64,000 nt of DNA from Bacteroidota bacterium (GCA_021815405.1 JAKAGV010000012.1:112335-176334); one strand, 5' to 3'; shown: positions 43,775 through 53,006, numbered from the stretch's first letter. The notes: generated by a model not told the origin, from the letters alone. Numbers and translations: made by a program.

Positions 43775-45457
43775 ATGATTGATATACTTTTAATTGCTGT
43801 TCTAATAATCGGTTTAATAAATATTTGGGTAACAATAAAAAATAATGGATCAACTTCTAATTCTGAACTTAAAAATAATTTTGACATTCTCGACAAATCA
43901 ATTCAAAAAGTTGAAAGTTCATTCAAAGATGAATTTTCTCGAAACCGTGATGAAAACTATAAACAAAATAAGGAGCAGCGTGAGGAACTAAGCAATATTG
44001 TTAAAAATTTCGGTGAATCTATTTCTAACAGGTTAAATGAAATAGCAGCCTCACAGAAAAATCAATTAGATGGCTTCTCTACTCAATTACAAAATTTAAC
44101 TAAATCAAATGAAGATAAATTAGACAAGCTCACTTCTGCTAATAACCAAAACTTAAAGGATTTTCAGCAGCAAACAGAAAAGTCTTATAAAGAATTTAAG
44201 GAAGAACTTAGTTCAATTCTTAAAGATGTATCCACTACTGCAGAAAAGATAAATCAAAATGTTGATGCTAAATTGAAAAACCTTCTTGAAGGTCTTAATC
44301 AAAATGCTAAAGAAAGCCGGGAAGATTTAAGTAAATCCCTTAAATCTTTTGAAGAACAATCCTCTAAAGATATCAAGGAATTTAATGAGCTTATTAAAGA
44401 AAAATTTGACGGTCTGTTAAAAGACCAAAAAGAGCTTAATAGTGTTATTGAAATTAGACTAGATAAAATCCGTAACACTGTTGAAGATAAGTTAAAAACA
44501 ATGCAAGATGATAATTCAAAGAAGCTCGAAGAAATGAGGGCAACAGTTGATGAAAAATTACAATCAACTCTTGAAAAAAGATTGGGAGAATCATTTAAAC
44601 AAGTCAGTGATAGATTAGAACAAGTTCACAAGGGATTGGGAGAAATGCAAAGTCTAGCAAGCGGTGTCGGCGATCTTAAAAAAGTTTTAAGTAATGTCAA
44701 AACGCGTGGTGTCTTAGGCGAATACCAATTAGGTAATATTTTAGAGCAGATTTTAACCCCAGATCAATACTCACAAAATGTAAAGACTAAAAGTAATAGT
44801 AATACAATAGTCGAATATGCCGTTAAATTACCGGGAAGAGAAGATAAGGACAAGATTGTTTGGCTTCCCATAGATTCAAAATTCCCAACGGAAGATTATC
44901 AGTCTTTATTAAACGCTTATGATATAGGTGATGTTAATGCTATACAAGAAAAAACCAAAGCTCTAAGTGCCAGAATTAAATCTTGCGCAAAAGATATTAA
45001 AGAAAAATACCTTGATCCTCCCAACACTACTGACTTTGGCATCCTTTTCCTTCCTTTTGAGGGTTTGTATGCTGAAGTTCTTAGAAATGTTGGTTTGTTC
45101 GAAACTTTACAAAGGGAATATAAAGTGATAATTACAGGCCCTACTAATTTAGCCGCATTACTCAATAGTCTTCAAATGGGATTTAAAACTTTAGCTATTG
45201 AGAAAAGATCAAGCGAAGTTTGGGAAATTCTAAGTGCCGTTAAAACGGAATTTGGAAATTTTGGTGAAATATTAAATAAAACTCATAAAAAATTACAAGA
45301 AGCAAGTAATGTTATTGAACAAGCTGGCAGAAAGTCTCGCACTATTGAAAGAAAGCTACGTGATGTTCAAGCTTTACCAAAAGAAAGTTCTGTAAAACTA
45401 TTAGGTCAAGACTTGGAGTTAAATGAACAAGAGATTGGGAATGATAATCTTGTGTAA
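43775..45457 (+). CDS. rmuC: RmuC-family protein
   Basis: 560 residues: N-terminal membrane helix (MIDILLIAVLIIGLINIWVT), about 270 residues of coiled coil, then the RmuC domain with KTRGVLGEYQLGNILEQIL, LPIDSKFPTEDYQ and FLPFEGLYAEVLR. The domain belongs to the PD-(D/E)xK nuclease superfamily and has been linked to limiting DNA inversions. AAGAGGAG gives a good start site. RmuC sits in many defence islands; here it is tightly linked to the SNF2 helicase gene. Confidence 0.9.
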   Translation: MIDILLIAVLIIGLINIWVTIKNNGSTSNSELKNNFDILDKSIQKVESSFKDEFSRNRDENYKQNKEQREELSNIVKNFGESISNRLNEIAASQKNQLDGFSTQLQNLTKSNEDKLDKLTSANNQNLKDFQQQTEKSYKEFKEELSSILKDVSTTAEKINQNVDAKLKNLLEGLNQNAKESREDLSKSLKSFEEQSSKDIKEFNELIKEKFDGLLKDQKELNSVIEIRLDKIRNTVEDKLKTMQDDNSKKLEEMRATVDEKLQSTLEKRLGESFKQVSDRLEQVHKGLGEMQSLASGVGDLKKVLSNVKTRGVLGEYQLGNILEQILTPDQYSQNVKTKSNSNTIVEYAVKLPGREDKDKIVWLPIDSKFPTEDYQSLLNAYDIGDVNAIQEKTKALSARIKSCAKDIKEKYLDPPNTTDFGILFLPFEGLYAEVLRNVGLFETLQREYKVIITGPTNLAALLNSLQMGFKTLAIEKRSSEVWEILSAVKTEFGNFGEILNKTHKKLQEASNVIEQAGRKSRTIERKLRDVQALPKESSVKLLGQDLELNEQEIGNDNLV

Positions 45458-45506
45458 TTCTTAATCCTTCATTTGTAAAATAAAAATTACTAAAATCCTA
45501 AAAATC

Positions 45507-45525
45507 ATTTACAATTATTGTAAAT
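45507..45525. promoter_or_regulatory. Probable operator of the HigBA-type module
   Basis: Perfect palindrome ATTTACAA-TTA-TTGTAAAT, ending 15 bp before the toxin ATG and overlapping an AT-rich promoter-like stretch (TAATATTATATTTCAT). Antitoxins with XRE domains usually bind such a site to repress their own operon. Confidence 0.6.
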
Positions 45526-45540
45526 AATATTATATTTCAT

Positions 45541-45873
45541 ATGAAAATTTCATACAAGTCTAACAAACTCGAAAAGAGCTTAACAGTGCCAAAGGAAATT
45601 TCAAAGTCTTACGGCATAATGGCAAAAAAGGTAAACCAAAGAATGAAAGAATTAAGCGCTGCTTCTTCTCTCGCTGTTATGAAAACTATTCCGGCTGCTA
45701 ATTGCCATGAACTTCACGCCGATAGAGAAGGTTCTCTTGCTGTAGATATCTCTGGTAATTGGCGAATTATTTTTGAACCTGATCAAAATCCTGTACTTGC
45801 TAAGGAAGATGGTGGACTTGATTGGAATTTAGTTACTCAAATTAAAATTATTGAAGTAACAGATTATCATTAA
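45541..45873 (+). CDS. higB: HigB-type toxin (RelE superfamily)
   Basis: 110 residues: KISYKSNKLEKSLTVPKEI at the start, RMKELSAASSLAVM, CHELHADREGSLAVDISGNW and RIIFEPDQNP. The G.....L...WRI.F pattern matches HigB/PemK-killer proteins of the RelE fold, ribosome-dependent mRNA endonucleases. It precedes its antitoxin, the reversed order typical of HigBA, with a 17-bp gap. It sits as a passenger between RmuC and the modification genes. Confidence 0.82.
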   Translation: MKISYKSNKLEKSLTVPKEISKSYGIMAKKVNQRMKELSAASSLAVMKTIPAANCHELHADREGSLAVDISGNWRIIFEPDQNPVLAKEDGGLDWNLVTQIKIIEVTDYH

Positions 45874-45890
45874 AAGTTTAAAGGTGTCAA

Positions 45891-46988
45891 ATGAATAACG
45901 ACTATAATATTAAAAAGGAATTGCTCTCGCCTCCCGGCGATACAATCCAGGAGACTTTAGATAAAATTGGAATGAATCAGTATGAGCTTGCTGAACGCCT
46001 GGGTAAGAATATTAAAAACGTTAACCAGATTATAAAAGGTAAAGAATCGATTACTACTGCAATTGCTATAGCATTAGAAAAAGTTTTAGGCATACCTGCA
46101 GATTTTTGGATCGAACGAGAGCGGCAGTACCGGAAAGAGCTTGCCGAAATTGAATTCGATGAATTCCTGGAAAGCTGTAAGGACTGGATTAAAAATTTTC
46201 CTATATCCAGTATGATTAAGCTTGGTTGGATCCCAGGCTCAAAAAATCCTATCGAACTATCAAAAGTACTATTAAATTATTTTGGTATCGCTTCACCCGA
46301 ACAATGGAATACGCTTTATCTTAACAAAGCTGCTAGCGTTGCTTTCAAAATTTCTCTGGCTCATATTAATGAACCCGAAGCTGTTACGGTATGGCTCCGC
46401 AAAGGTGAGCTGGATGCTAAAAAATTAGAAGTGAAAGAATTCAATAAAGAATTATTTAAAAACAATTTCGAAAAGATAAAAGAATTATCTTTTAACCATC
46501 CCGCTGACTTTAAGGATCAATTGCAGAAATTATGTTCCGAAGCAGGTGTTGCTGTGGTTTATACACCTAATATTCCCAAGGCTACAATCAGCGGTGCAGC
46601 GCGTTGGATTTTTAATACAACTGTACCCTTAATCCAATTGTCCGGCAGATATAAGACTAATGACCATTTCTGGTTTACTTTCTTTCACGAAGCCGCACAC
46701 ATTTTATTGCATGGCAAAAAAGATATCTTTCTTGAAGATGTTACCGGTCTCAAGATTGACAAAGAAAAAGAAACGGAAGCTGATAAATTTGCCGGAAAGA
46801 TATTTATACCTGATCAGCTTTACTGGCAACTTCTACAGTTAAAACCATTTACCGAATCTTCTATTTTGAATTTCTCAAAAATAAACCGAATCCATCCTGC
46901 TATAATAGTGGGTCGTCTGCAGCATGATGATGAAATTCCACATTCAAGATTTAACGAAATTAAAATTTATATTGATTTATTTAATTAA
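45891..46988 (+). CDS. higA: HigA-type antitoxin fused to an ImmA/IrrE metallopeptidase domain
   Basis: 365 residues: XRE helix-turn-helix at about 15-75 (TIQETLDKIGMNQYELAERL, NVNQIIKGKESITTAIAIAL), an intermediate helical region, and an ImmA/IrrE domain with HFWFTFFHEAAHILLHGK. The HEAAH is the HExxH zinc motif, with a downstream acidic helix KETEADKFAG. Such fusions (COG3093 plus COG2856) repress the operon and may be cleaved or cleave a regulator on stress. The palindrome upstream of higB is its likely site. Confidence 0.85.
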   Translation: MNNDYNIKKELLSPPGDTIQETLDKIGMNQYELAERLGKNIKNVNQIIKGKESITTAIAIALEKVLGIPADFWIERERQYRKELAEIEFDEFLESCKDWIKNFPISSMIKLGWIPGSKNPIELSKVLLNYFGIASPEQWNTLYLNKAASVAFKISLAHINEPEAVTVWLRKGELDAKKLEVKEFNKELFKNNFEKIKELSFNHPADFKDQLQKLCSEAGVAVVYTPNIPKATISGAARWIFNTTVPLIQLSGRYKTNDHFWFTFFHEAAHILLHGKKDIFLEDVTGLKIDKEKETEADKFAGKIFIPDQLYWQLLQLKPFTESSILNFSKINRIHPAIIVGRLQHDDEIPHSRFNEIKIYIDLFN

Positions 46989-47038
46989 CATGCCTAAACC
47001 TTCTTTAATATTTTAAATCAAATCATTAAGGCTATGTT

Positions 47039-47371
47039 ATGAAAAAAGAACTCATCTCCGAACTATTCCAAAAATTTGAACATGCCTGTTATTTATTGGA
47101 AGGTGTTGAATGTTGGAGTGCTCGGGAATTACAAGATATTTTTAACTATACTCAATGGCTTAACTTCGAGAACGCAATTGCAAAGGCAAAGGATGCTTGC
47201 GCTAATGCCGGTGAAAAGGTTCCCGATCATTTTGCTGATATCAGCAAAACGATACCCATGCCTAAAGGAGCCGCTAAAACCATTAACGATATCGCCCTTA
47301 CAAAATACGCCTGTTACCTCGTTGCTCTAAATCATCAGAATCAGAATTTGCAGAATTTAAGAATTAACTGA
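47039..47371 (+). pseudogene. DinD-like protein truncated by a GxxExxY element
   Basis: 110 residues. ELFQKFEHACYLLEGVECWS, ARELQDIFNYTQWLNFENAI and NDIALTKYACYLVAL are the N-terminal part of DinD (DNA-damage-inducible protein D, usually 250-280 residues). The family continues ACYLxAxNGDPRK, but here the frame passes at 47335 into the repeat TCAGAATCAGAATTT and stops after NHQNQNLQNLRIN. The C-terminal half is not found after the GxxExxY gene. So dinD was truncated by insertion, and may now give a short protein or none. Confidence 0.7.
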
Positions 47372-47797
47372 ATATTTTTATGGTTAAAGATGAATTGACT
47401 TATAAAATTATTGGATGTTCTATGAAGGTTCATAATACGCTTGGAAATGGATTTCAAGAGGTAATTTATCAAAGATGTCTTGCAATTGAATTGGAAAGAG
47501 CTCAAATTCAATTCGAAAGAGAAAAAGAGCATAAAATCTTTTATGAAGGTTTTGATGTCGGAACACGCAGAGCTGACTTTATTGTTGAAAATAAAGTAGT
47601 TGTAGAATTAAAAGCATTAATAAATATAGAAGATGTTCATTTAGCCCAAGCAAAAAATTATGTTATAGCTTATGATTTTCCATTGGGATTATTAATTAAT
47701 TTTGGAAGTCAGAGTTTACAATACAAATTAATATTTAATCCCAAATACAATTCAACTAATTCTGAAAATTCTAAAATTCTATAAATTCTGATTCTGA
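47335..47797 (+). mobile_element. GxxExxY gene enclosed in inverted repeats
   Basis: 463 bp. Left end TCAGAATCAGAATTT-GC-AGAATTT-AAGAATT (47335-47365) and right end, read on the other strand, TCAGAATCAGAATTT-AT-AGAATTT-TAGAATT (47767-47797). The first 15 bp are identical and the units AGAATT repeat inside both. The only gene within is the GxxExxY protein; the left end interrupts dinD and the right end abuts the mod start. This has the layout of a small mobile unit. No clear target duplication was seen. Confidence 0.55.
47380..47784 (+). CDS. GxxExxY protein
   Basis: 134 residues. The naming motif is visible as GNGFQEVIYQRCLAIEL (G-x-x-E-x-x-Y). The core continues RADFIVENKVVVELKAL, with D-(x)n-ExK as in PD-(D/E)xK nucleases, and LGLLINFGSQSLQYKLIFNP at the end. 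The family is widespread in Bacteroidetes and Chlorobi in repeat-rich settings and has no proven function; the motif suggests a nuclease. Here it lies inside inverted repeats and has broken dinD. Confidence 0.9.
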   Translation: MVKDELTYKIIGCSMKVHNTLGNGFQEVIYQRCLAIELERAQIQFEREKEHKIFYEGFDVGTRRADFIVENKVVVELKALINIEDVHLAQAKNYVIAYDFPLGLLINFGSQSLQYKLIFNPKYNSTNSENSKIL

Positions 47798-47799
47798 CA

Positions 47800-49527
47800 A
47801 TGAGATTACCTATGAACCACAAACCCAAACTAGAACTTACCTGGATCGGCAAAGACCAGCAGCCAAAACTTGAACCGCGCATTCTTATTGAAGACCCGGA
47901 AAAATCCTATCGCGCAAGCGGTAGTCCCGAACTTTTTTCGGGATCCCATCAGAACACCGATAACATGCTTATCTATGGCGATAACCTTCTCGCTCTTAAA
48001 GCTCTTGAACAAGACTTTGCCGGGAAAATAAAATGTATTTACATAGACCCGCCTTATAATACCGGCAATGCTTTTGAACATTATGATGATAGTCTTGAAC
48101 ATTCTATTTGGTTAAGCCTTATTAAACCGCGGATTGAATTATTATATAAACTACTAAGTGATGAAGGCTCGCTTTGGATTTCAATTGATGATGATGAAAG
48201 CCACTACCTTAAAGTTGTTTGTGATGAAATTTTTGGGCGCAGTAATTTTGTTAATAATGTTATTTGGGAAAAGAAATCTTCACCACAAAATGATGCGAGA
48301 TGGTTAAGCGATAGTCACGATCATATATTAATCTTTGCTAAGCGGAAAGATTTGTGGCGAACGAACCTGCTTCCAAGAAATGATGTAATGGATTCACGAT
48401 ATGCAAATCCAGATAACGATTCTCGTGGTTCATGGACTTCTTCAGATTTAACTGCCCAAGACCCCTTTGAATATGGTTTGTACGAAATAATTGGTCCGAC
48501 TGGTAAGAGTTTTTTCCCGGGAAATAATCGTCATTGGATTTATGCTAAAAATAAGATTGAGGAATTAATAAACGATAATAGAATATGGTTCGGTGCTAGC
48601 GGAAACAATAAACCCCGCCTAAAAAAATTTCTTTCTGAAGTCAGAGAAGGAATTGTTTCAAAAACTATCTGGTTACGTGACGAAGTTGGCGATAATCAAG
48701 AAGCAAAGAGAGAAGTAAAACAATTCGATGATAGTGATATTTTCGCTACACCAAAACCTGAACGGTTAATTCATAGAATTTTAACATTAGCATCAAATGA
48801 AGGCGATTGGGTTCTCGATTCTTTCCTTGGTTCCGGCACAACCGTTGCAGTTGCGCAAAAGATGAACCGCAAATGGATAGGTATAGAACTCGGCGAACAT
48901 TGCCATACTCACTGCATCCCGCGACTTCAAAAAGTTTGCGACGGAACAGATCAAGGGGGCATCTCCGAGACTGTGGGTTGGAAAGGCGGCGGCGGTTTCA
49001 AATATTATTACCTAGCACCAAGTTTATTAAAGCAAGACAAATATAACAACTGGGTAATCAATCCGGAGTATAACGGCAACATGCTTGCCTCTGCAATGGC
49101 TAAGCATGAAGGTTTCCGCTACCAGCCCGATGAACAAATTTATTGGAAACAAGGTCAATCCACTGAAAAAGATTTTATTTATACAACCACACAATTCATA
49201 ACGGTAGAAACACTCGATAGAATTCACGAAGAAATGCAGAACGGAGAAAGCTTACTCATCTGCTGTAAATCATTTTCCAAAGCTTGCGAAGATCGCTACT
49301 CAAACATCACAATAAAGAAAATTCCTAAAATGTTACTTGGTAGATGCGAGTTCGGTAAAGAAGACTACAGCCTTAATATTGTTAACGCACCTATAAATCC
49401 TGATGAACCTGACTTCATCCCAAAAGCACGAACTAAACTGGTTGGTGAGCTTGTCGAACCAAAGAAAAAGAAGAATGGTAAAACAGAGCCAAATCTTTTT
49501 AATTCCGAAAATGGAGGTGAAGAATGA
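47800..49527 (+). CDS. Type III restriction-modification DNA methyltransferase (Mod)
   Basis: 575 residues (or 571 from the ATG at 47812, giving MNHKPKLELTWIGK). Motif IV DPPYNTG (83-89) comes before the SAM-binding FLGSGTTVAVAQ (about 341-352), the beta-class order of adenine-N6 methyltransferases; the region between them is the target-recognition part. Residues 40-50 (SGSPELFSGSH) are encoded by a palindromic repeat also found in intergenic DNA, and LVGELVEP near the C-terminus comes from another. The stop overlaps the res start as ATGA. Mod recognises and methylates the site for the Res endonuclease. Confidence 0.92.
   Translation: MRLPMNHKPKLELTWIGKDQQPKLEPRILIEDPEKSYRASGSPELFSGSHQNTDNMLIYGDNLLALKALEQDFAGKIKCIYIDPPYNTGNAFEHYDDSLEHSIWLSLIKPRIELLYKLLSDEGSLWISIDDDESHYLKVVCDEIFGRSNFVNNVIWEKKSSPQNDARWLSDSHDHILIFAKRKDLWRTNLLPRNDVMDSRYANPDNDSRGSWTSSDLTAQDPFEYGLYEIIGPTGKSFFPGNNRHWIYAKNKIEELINDNRIWFGASGNNKPRLKKFLSEVREGIVSKTIWLRDEVGDNQEAKREVKQFDDSDIFATPKPERLIHRILTLASNEGDWVLDSFLGSGTTVAVAQKMNRKWIGIELGEHCHTHCIPRLQKVCDGTDQGGISETVGWKGGGGFKYYYLAPSLLKQDKYNNWVINPEYNGNMLASAMAKHEGFRYQPDEQIYWKQGQSTEKDFIYTTTQFITVETLDRIHEEMQNGESLLICCKSFSKACEDRYSNITIKKIPKMLLGRCEFGKEDYSLNIVNAPINPDEPDFIPKARTKLVGELVEPKKKKNGKTEPNLFNSENGGEE
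47925..47943. repeat. In-frame palindromic repeat inside mod
   Basis: TCCCGAA-ctttt-TTCGGGA, same hairpin as at 25583-25601. It is translated as SPELFSG and keeps the frame open. Confidence 0.65.
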
Positions 49528-52292
49528 ACCGCAACGTAAATCTTATTCGTAATAGATTAAGTCTTCGTCCACCTCAAGAAGACAGCTTAAACATCCTCGC
49601 CAATCTTGCAGATAAACTGACATTGAAGAAATTCATTTCTGAAAGTGTCATTCTGAATGGAGCGGAGCGAAATGAAGAATCTCAAACTTCATTAAACGAA
49701 AATGATAGACTTAGGGAAGAATTCTTAAACGCAGAACTCGAAAAAGTAAAATCCACTTATCCAACATGCACGGACTTTGAAAGAACATTTCCATCCGTTT
49801 GTTTTTCACTTGCAACCGGCGTTGGTAAAACAAGGCTGATGGGTGCGTTAATTGCTTACTTATATCTCGAAAAACGAATTAAAAACTTTTTCGTGTTAGC
49901 GCCAAACCTTACCGTTTACAATAAGCTGATTGCGGATTTTTCAGACACAACCAGCCCTAAATATGTATTTCAAGGTATAGGCGAGTTTGTAACAAACCAG
50001 CCGCGCATTATAACCGGCGATAACTACGATCAAATTTCCCAAACAAAATTATTTGAATCCGATATTCATATAAACGTTTTCAACATCTCAAAAATAAATG
50101 CTGAAACACGCGGCGGTAATATTCCCCGTATAAAACGCTTATCGGAATATCTTGGCGAATCATATTTCAACTATTTATCCAATCTCGATGATCTTGTTTT
50201 GCTAATGGATGAATCCCATCATTACCGCGCAGACCGCGGAATGGAAGTTCTCAATGAACTTAGTCCTATTATTGGACTTGAGGTAACCGCAACTCCTCAA
50301 GTTGAAAGAGCCGGCCATGCAATCAAATTCAAAAATGTAGTTTATGAATATTCTCTTGCCAAAGCAATACAAGACGGCTTTGTAAAAGAACCCGCAGTTG
50401 CAACAAGAAAAGATTTTAATCCTGCTCAATATTCATTAGATGAATTGGATCGTATAAAGCTGGAAGATGGCATTCGCATTCATGAAGCGACTAAAGTTGA
50501 ATTGTACAAATATTCCTTGGATGCTAAAGCCCGGTTGGTAAAGCCCTTCGTTCTTGTAGTTGCCAAAGATACCGAACATGCAAGCCGGTTAAAAGCTCTA
50601 ATAATTTCACAATCTTTCTTTAATGGTAACTATATCGATAAGGTAATGGAAATCCATTCTAATCAATCCGGTGAAGAAAAAGACGAGAACGTTGCCAAGC
50701 TTCTTTCGCTCGAAAGCTATGACAACAAAATTGAAATCGTAATTCATGTTAACATGCTTAAAGAAGGCTGGGATGTTACAAATCTTTATACAATCATTCC
50801 GTTAAGAACAGCAGCCTCAATGACGCTCCGGGAACAAACAATCGGAAGAGGTCTAAGATTACCTTACGGCAATAGAACCGCCGTTGATAAAGTAGATAAG
50901 CTTACAATCGTTGCCCACGACAAATTTCAAGAAATAATCGATGAAGCCAACAAGCCGGATTCAATTATTAAGCAGCAGAACATAATTGTAATTGATGAAC
51001 AAGAATTAAGTCAGCCGAAAGAAGTTGTTGTTTCTGTCTCCACATCTCAGCAAAAATATGAAGAACAGAAAAAGCAGCTCGAAACGATTACGGAGCCTGA
51101 ACAAAAACAGAAAGCTGCAAATACGCTTGAGGTTACTCGTATAATTAACGAAGTCCTTCCTGAACTAAACAAAGAAAAAGATGTCAAGAATGTTGCTGAC
51201 CTTAAAAGAGAAGACATTCAGAAAATTGCTCTTGAAATGGTAAAAGAAAAAATCTTTTCCGATCCGCAGCAGAATATGTTTGCAACCGATCTTATAAAAG
51301 AAGCTGAACAAAGATATGAAGCGGTTGTTCAAGAGTTTACTGAAAATATAATTGAGATCCCGCGCATAACAATTCAGCCAAGCAACGAAACTAAATCCGG
51401 TTTCAAAGACTTTGACCTTGATATAATCGCTTTAAACTACCAGCCGGTATCTGAAGAAATATTAATTAAAAAATTACGTGAACAAGAAAATGATACCGAA
51501 ACCCTAAAAGGTGGCGGGAAAATAATCCTCGATACTCCGGCAAACCTTATAGTAAATGAGCTTATAAATTATTCCGAGATAGATTACGATACCCAAACAG
51601 ATCTTCTATTCAAGCTTGCAGACCAGGCAATAGAAAAATTCAAAACCTATCTTAATGAAGATGGACTAATAAATGTTGTCCAGTACAATAAACGGGAAAT
51701 AGCAAGTTTCATATTCAAACAACTGATGGAACATTTTTACCTGGAAGCTCCGGAATTTGAAAAACCGGTTATTGACGTAAAAGCATTCACAAGAATTGAA
51801 GACCACAACTACACCAAATTCACACAAGATTCAATTCGTGATTTCAAAGAAACAATTACTCCTACATCCGCAATCCCGACTAAAGTATTTACCGGATTCA
51901 AAAAAGCTTCTCATACGCTCTATAAATTCGATTCCAAAGCAGAAAAAGATTTCTCAATAATACTCGAGCAGGATACAGAAGTTAAAAAGTGGTTACGTCC
52001 TGCGCCTAACCAATTCAAAATATATTGGAGACATAACTCAAAACAATACCGTCCGGATTTCGTAGCCGAAACAAACGATACCATTTACCTAATAGAGATA
52101 AAAAAAGAAAGCGATATAGACGACACCGAAGTCCAAGAAAAAGCCGCAGCAGCCAAACAATATTGCAAATACGCCTCCGAATTCAACTCCCAAAACTCCG
52201 GCAAACCCTGGCAATATGTTTTAATCCCACATAATGTTGTTATGCTTAACATGAGTTTTGCGTATTTTATCAATAGCTATCTGCAGTCTTGA
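49524..52292 (+). CDS. Type III restriction enzyme helicase/endonuclease (Res)
   Basis: 922 residues: SF2 helicase with ATGVGKTRLMGALI (97-110), DESHHYRAD in the DEAD/H position, LEVTATPQ, and HVNMLKEGWDVTNLYTIIPL plus RTAASMTLREQTIGRGLRLP. A C-terminal PD-(D/E)xK endonuclease has YRPDFVAETNDTIYLIEIKK. Typical full-length Res, translated from an ATGA overlap with mod. Residues 40-56 (ESVILNGAERNEESQTS) are encoded by a repeat that also exists between genes, inserted without breaking the frame. It cleaves DNA at unmethylated head-to-head sites after ATP-driven communication. Confidence 0.92.
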   Translation: MNRNVNLIRNRLSLRPPQEDSLNILANLADKLTLKKFISESVILNGAERNEESQTSLNENDRLREEFLNAELEKVKSTYPTCTDFERTFPSVCFSLATGVGKTRLMGALIAYLYLEKRIKNFFVLAPNLTVYNKLIADFSDTTSPKYVFQGIGEFVTNQPRIITGDNYDQISQTKLFESDIHINVFNISKINAETRGGNIPRIKRLSEYLGESYFNYLSNLDDLVLLMDESHHYRADRGMEVLNELSPIIGLEVTATPQVERAGHAIKFKNVVYEYSLAKAIQDGFVKEPAVATRKDFNPAQYSLDELDRIKLEDGIRIHEATKVELYKYSLDAKARLVKPFVLVVAKDTEHASRLKALIISQSFFNGNYIDKVMEIHSNQSGEEKDENVAKLLSLESYDNKIEIVIHVNMLKEGWDVTNLYTIIPLRTAASMTLREQTIGRGLRLPYGNRTAVDKVDKLTIVAHDKFQEIIDEANKPDSIIKQQNIIVIDEQELSQPKEVVVSVSTSQQKYEEQKKQLETITEPEQKQKAANTLEVTRIINEVLPELNKEKDVKNVADLKREDIQKIALEMVKEKIFSDPQQNMFATDLIKEAEQRYEAVVQEFTENIIEIPRITIQPSNETKSGFKDFDLDIIALNYQPVSEEILIKKLREQENDTETLKGGGKIILDTPANLIVNELINYSEIDYDTQTDLLFKLADQAIEKFKTYLNEDGLINVVQYNKREIASFIFKQLMEHFYLEAPEFEKPVIDVKAFTRIEDHNYTKFTQDSIRDFKETITPTSAIPTKVFTGFKKASHTLYKFDSKAEKDFSIILEQDTEVKKWLRPAPNQFKIYWRHNSKQYRPDFVAETNDTIYLIEIKKESDIDDTEVQEKAAAAKQYCKYASEFNSQNSGKPWQYVLIPHNVVMLNMSFAYFINSYLQS
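49647..49683. repeat. In-frame palindromic repeat inside res
   Basis: GTCATTCTGAATGGAGCGGA followed by GCGAAATGAAGAATCT, a member of the dispersed GTCATTCTGA...GAATCT repeat style, translated as VILNGAERNEES. Confidence 0.65.
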
Positions 52293-52321
52293 TTTAAATG
52301 TTTTTTAAGGAGATATAGGCA

Positions 52322-52834
52322 ATGAAAATTTTTGTAAGTCACTCAATGAAAGATAAAACGCTTCTTATGAATTTAAGAAATAGTTTGGAGCCCTATGGTA
52401 TCACTCTATTTATAGCTGAACATTATTTTGAAATGCAATCAACTGTTTCAGACAAAATTAGAGAAATGATTAAAAACTGTGATGTCGGACTTGTCCTTTT
52501 AACATCTGAAGGCTTCAATTCCGGTTTTGTCAGAGAAGAAATTGGTTCATTAGATACACTAAATAAACCGATAGTTCTTGTGATGGAAAAAGGATTAGAG
52601 ACTAAATATAGTGGCTTTTTATACGGCCATGACTTTATTTCTCTTGACAAGAACTATCCAATTACGGGTGTTGAAAAAATAAAAGATATATTGCTTAATC
52701 ATTGGCAGAACTTAATTGACCAAGAAAATAAAATGAAACAACTAGAAGAAGAAGAACAAATTCGTAGAAACAGAAGTTTCCTATTCGGCTTAGGCATTCT
52801 AGCCGGTATAATATTTCTTGGTTCTAATAATTGA
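52322..52834 (+). CDS. TIR-domain protein with C-terminal membrane helix
   Basis: 170 residues: TIR-like fold at 1-130 (MKIFVSHSMKDKTLLMNLRN, DVGLVLLTSEGFNSGFVREEIGSL with a candidate catalytic Glu), a short basic/acidic coiled stretch and a C-terminal membrane helix (RSFLFGLGILAGIIFLG). Bacterial TIR domains often degrade NAD in antiviral defence; membrane-anchored versions exist. AAGGAG lies 10 nt before the ATG and the gene starts 30 bp after res, so it is probably in the same transcript. After its TGA the same frame stays open for 42 more codons. Confidence 0.8.
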   Translation: MKIFVSHSMKDKTLLMNLRNSLEPYGITLFIAEHYFEMQSTVSDKIREMIKNCDVGLVLLTSEGFNSGFVREEIGSLDTLNKPIVLVMEKGLETKYSGFLYGHDFISLDKNYPITGVEKIKDILLNHWQNLIDQENKMKQLEEEEQIRRNRSFLFGLGILAGIIFLGSNN

Positions 52835-52963
52835 GGTATTATTATTCAAACACTTTTACTAGAACAAATATTCAAATCTATTGGTAATAGAATCAATAGA
52901 CGAGATTTCTTTAAAGAAGACAAAATCGAAGAAGCTTTCAGACAGATAGGAATTAAACTTTGA
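52835..52963 (+). other. In-frame continuation past the TIR-protein stop
   Basis: Following TGA at 52832-52834, the frame reads GIIIQTLLLEQIFKSIGNRI, then NRRDFFKEDKIEEAFRQIGI and KL before TGA at 52961-52963. The composition is protein-like (amphipathic helix). It may be a remnant of a longer TIR protein, a separate fragment, or a read-through extension. No start codon with a ribosome site was found for it alone. Confidence 0.35.
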
Positions 52964-53006
52964 ACATATCATTTGTTACATTTTTATTAATTAATCTTTT
53001 TCAAAG

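Noticed and set aside
52832..52834. TGA of the TIR gene as a selenocysteine codon
   Set aside because: No SECIS-like hairpin directly after it and no selenoprotein motif; a nonsense change or unrelated fragment is simpler.
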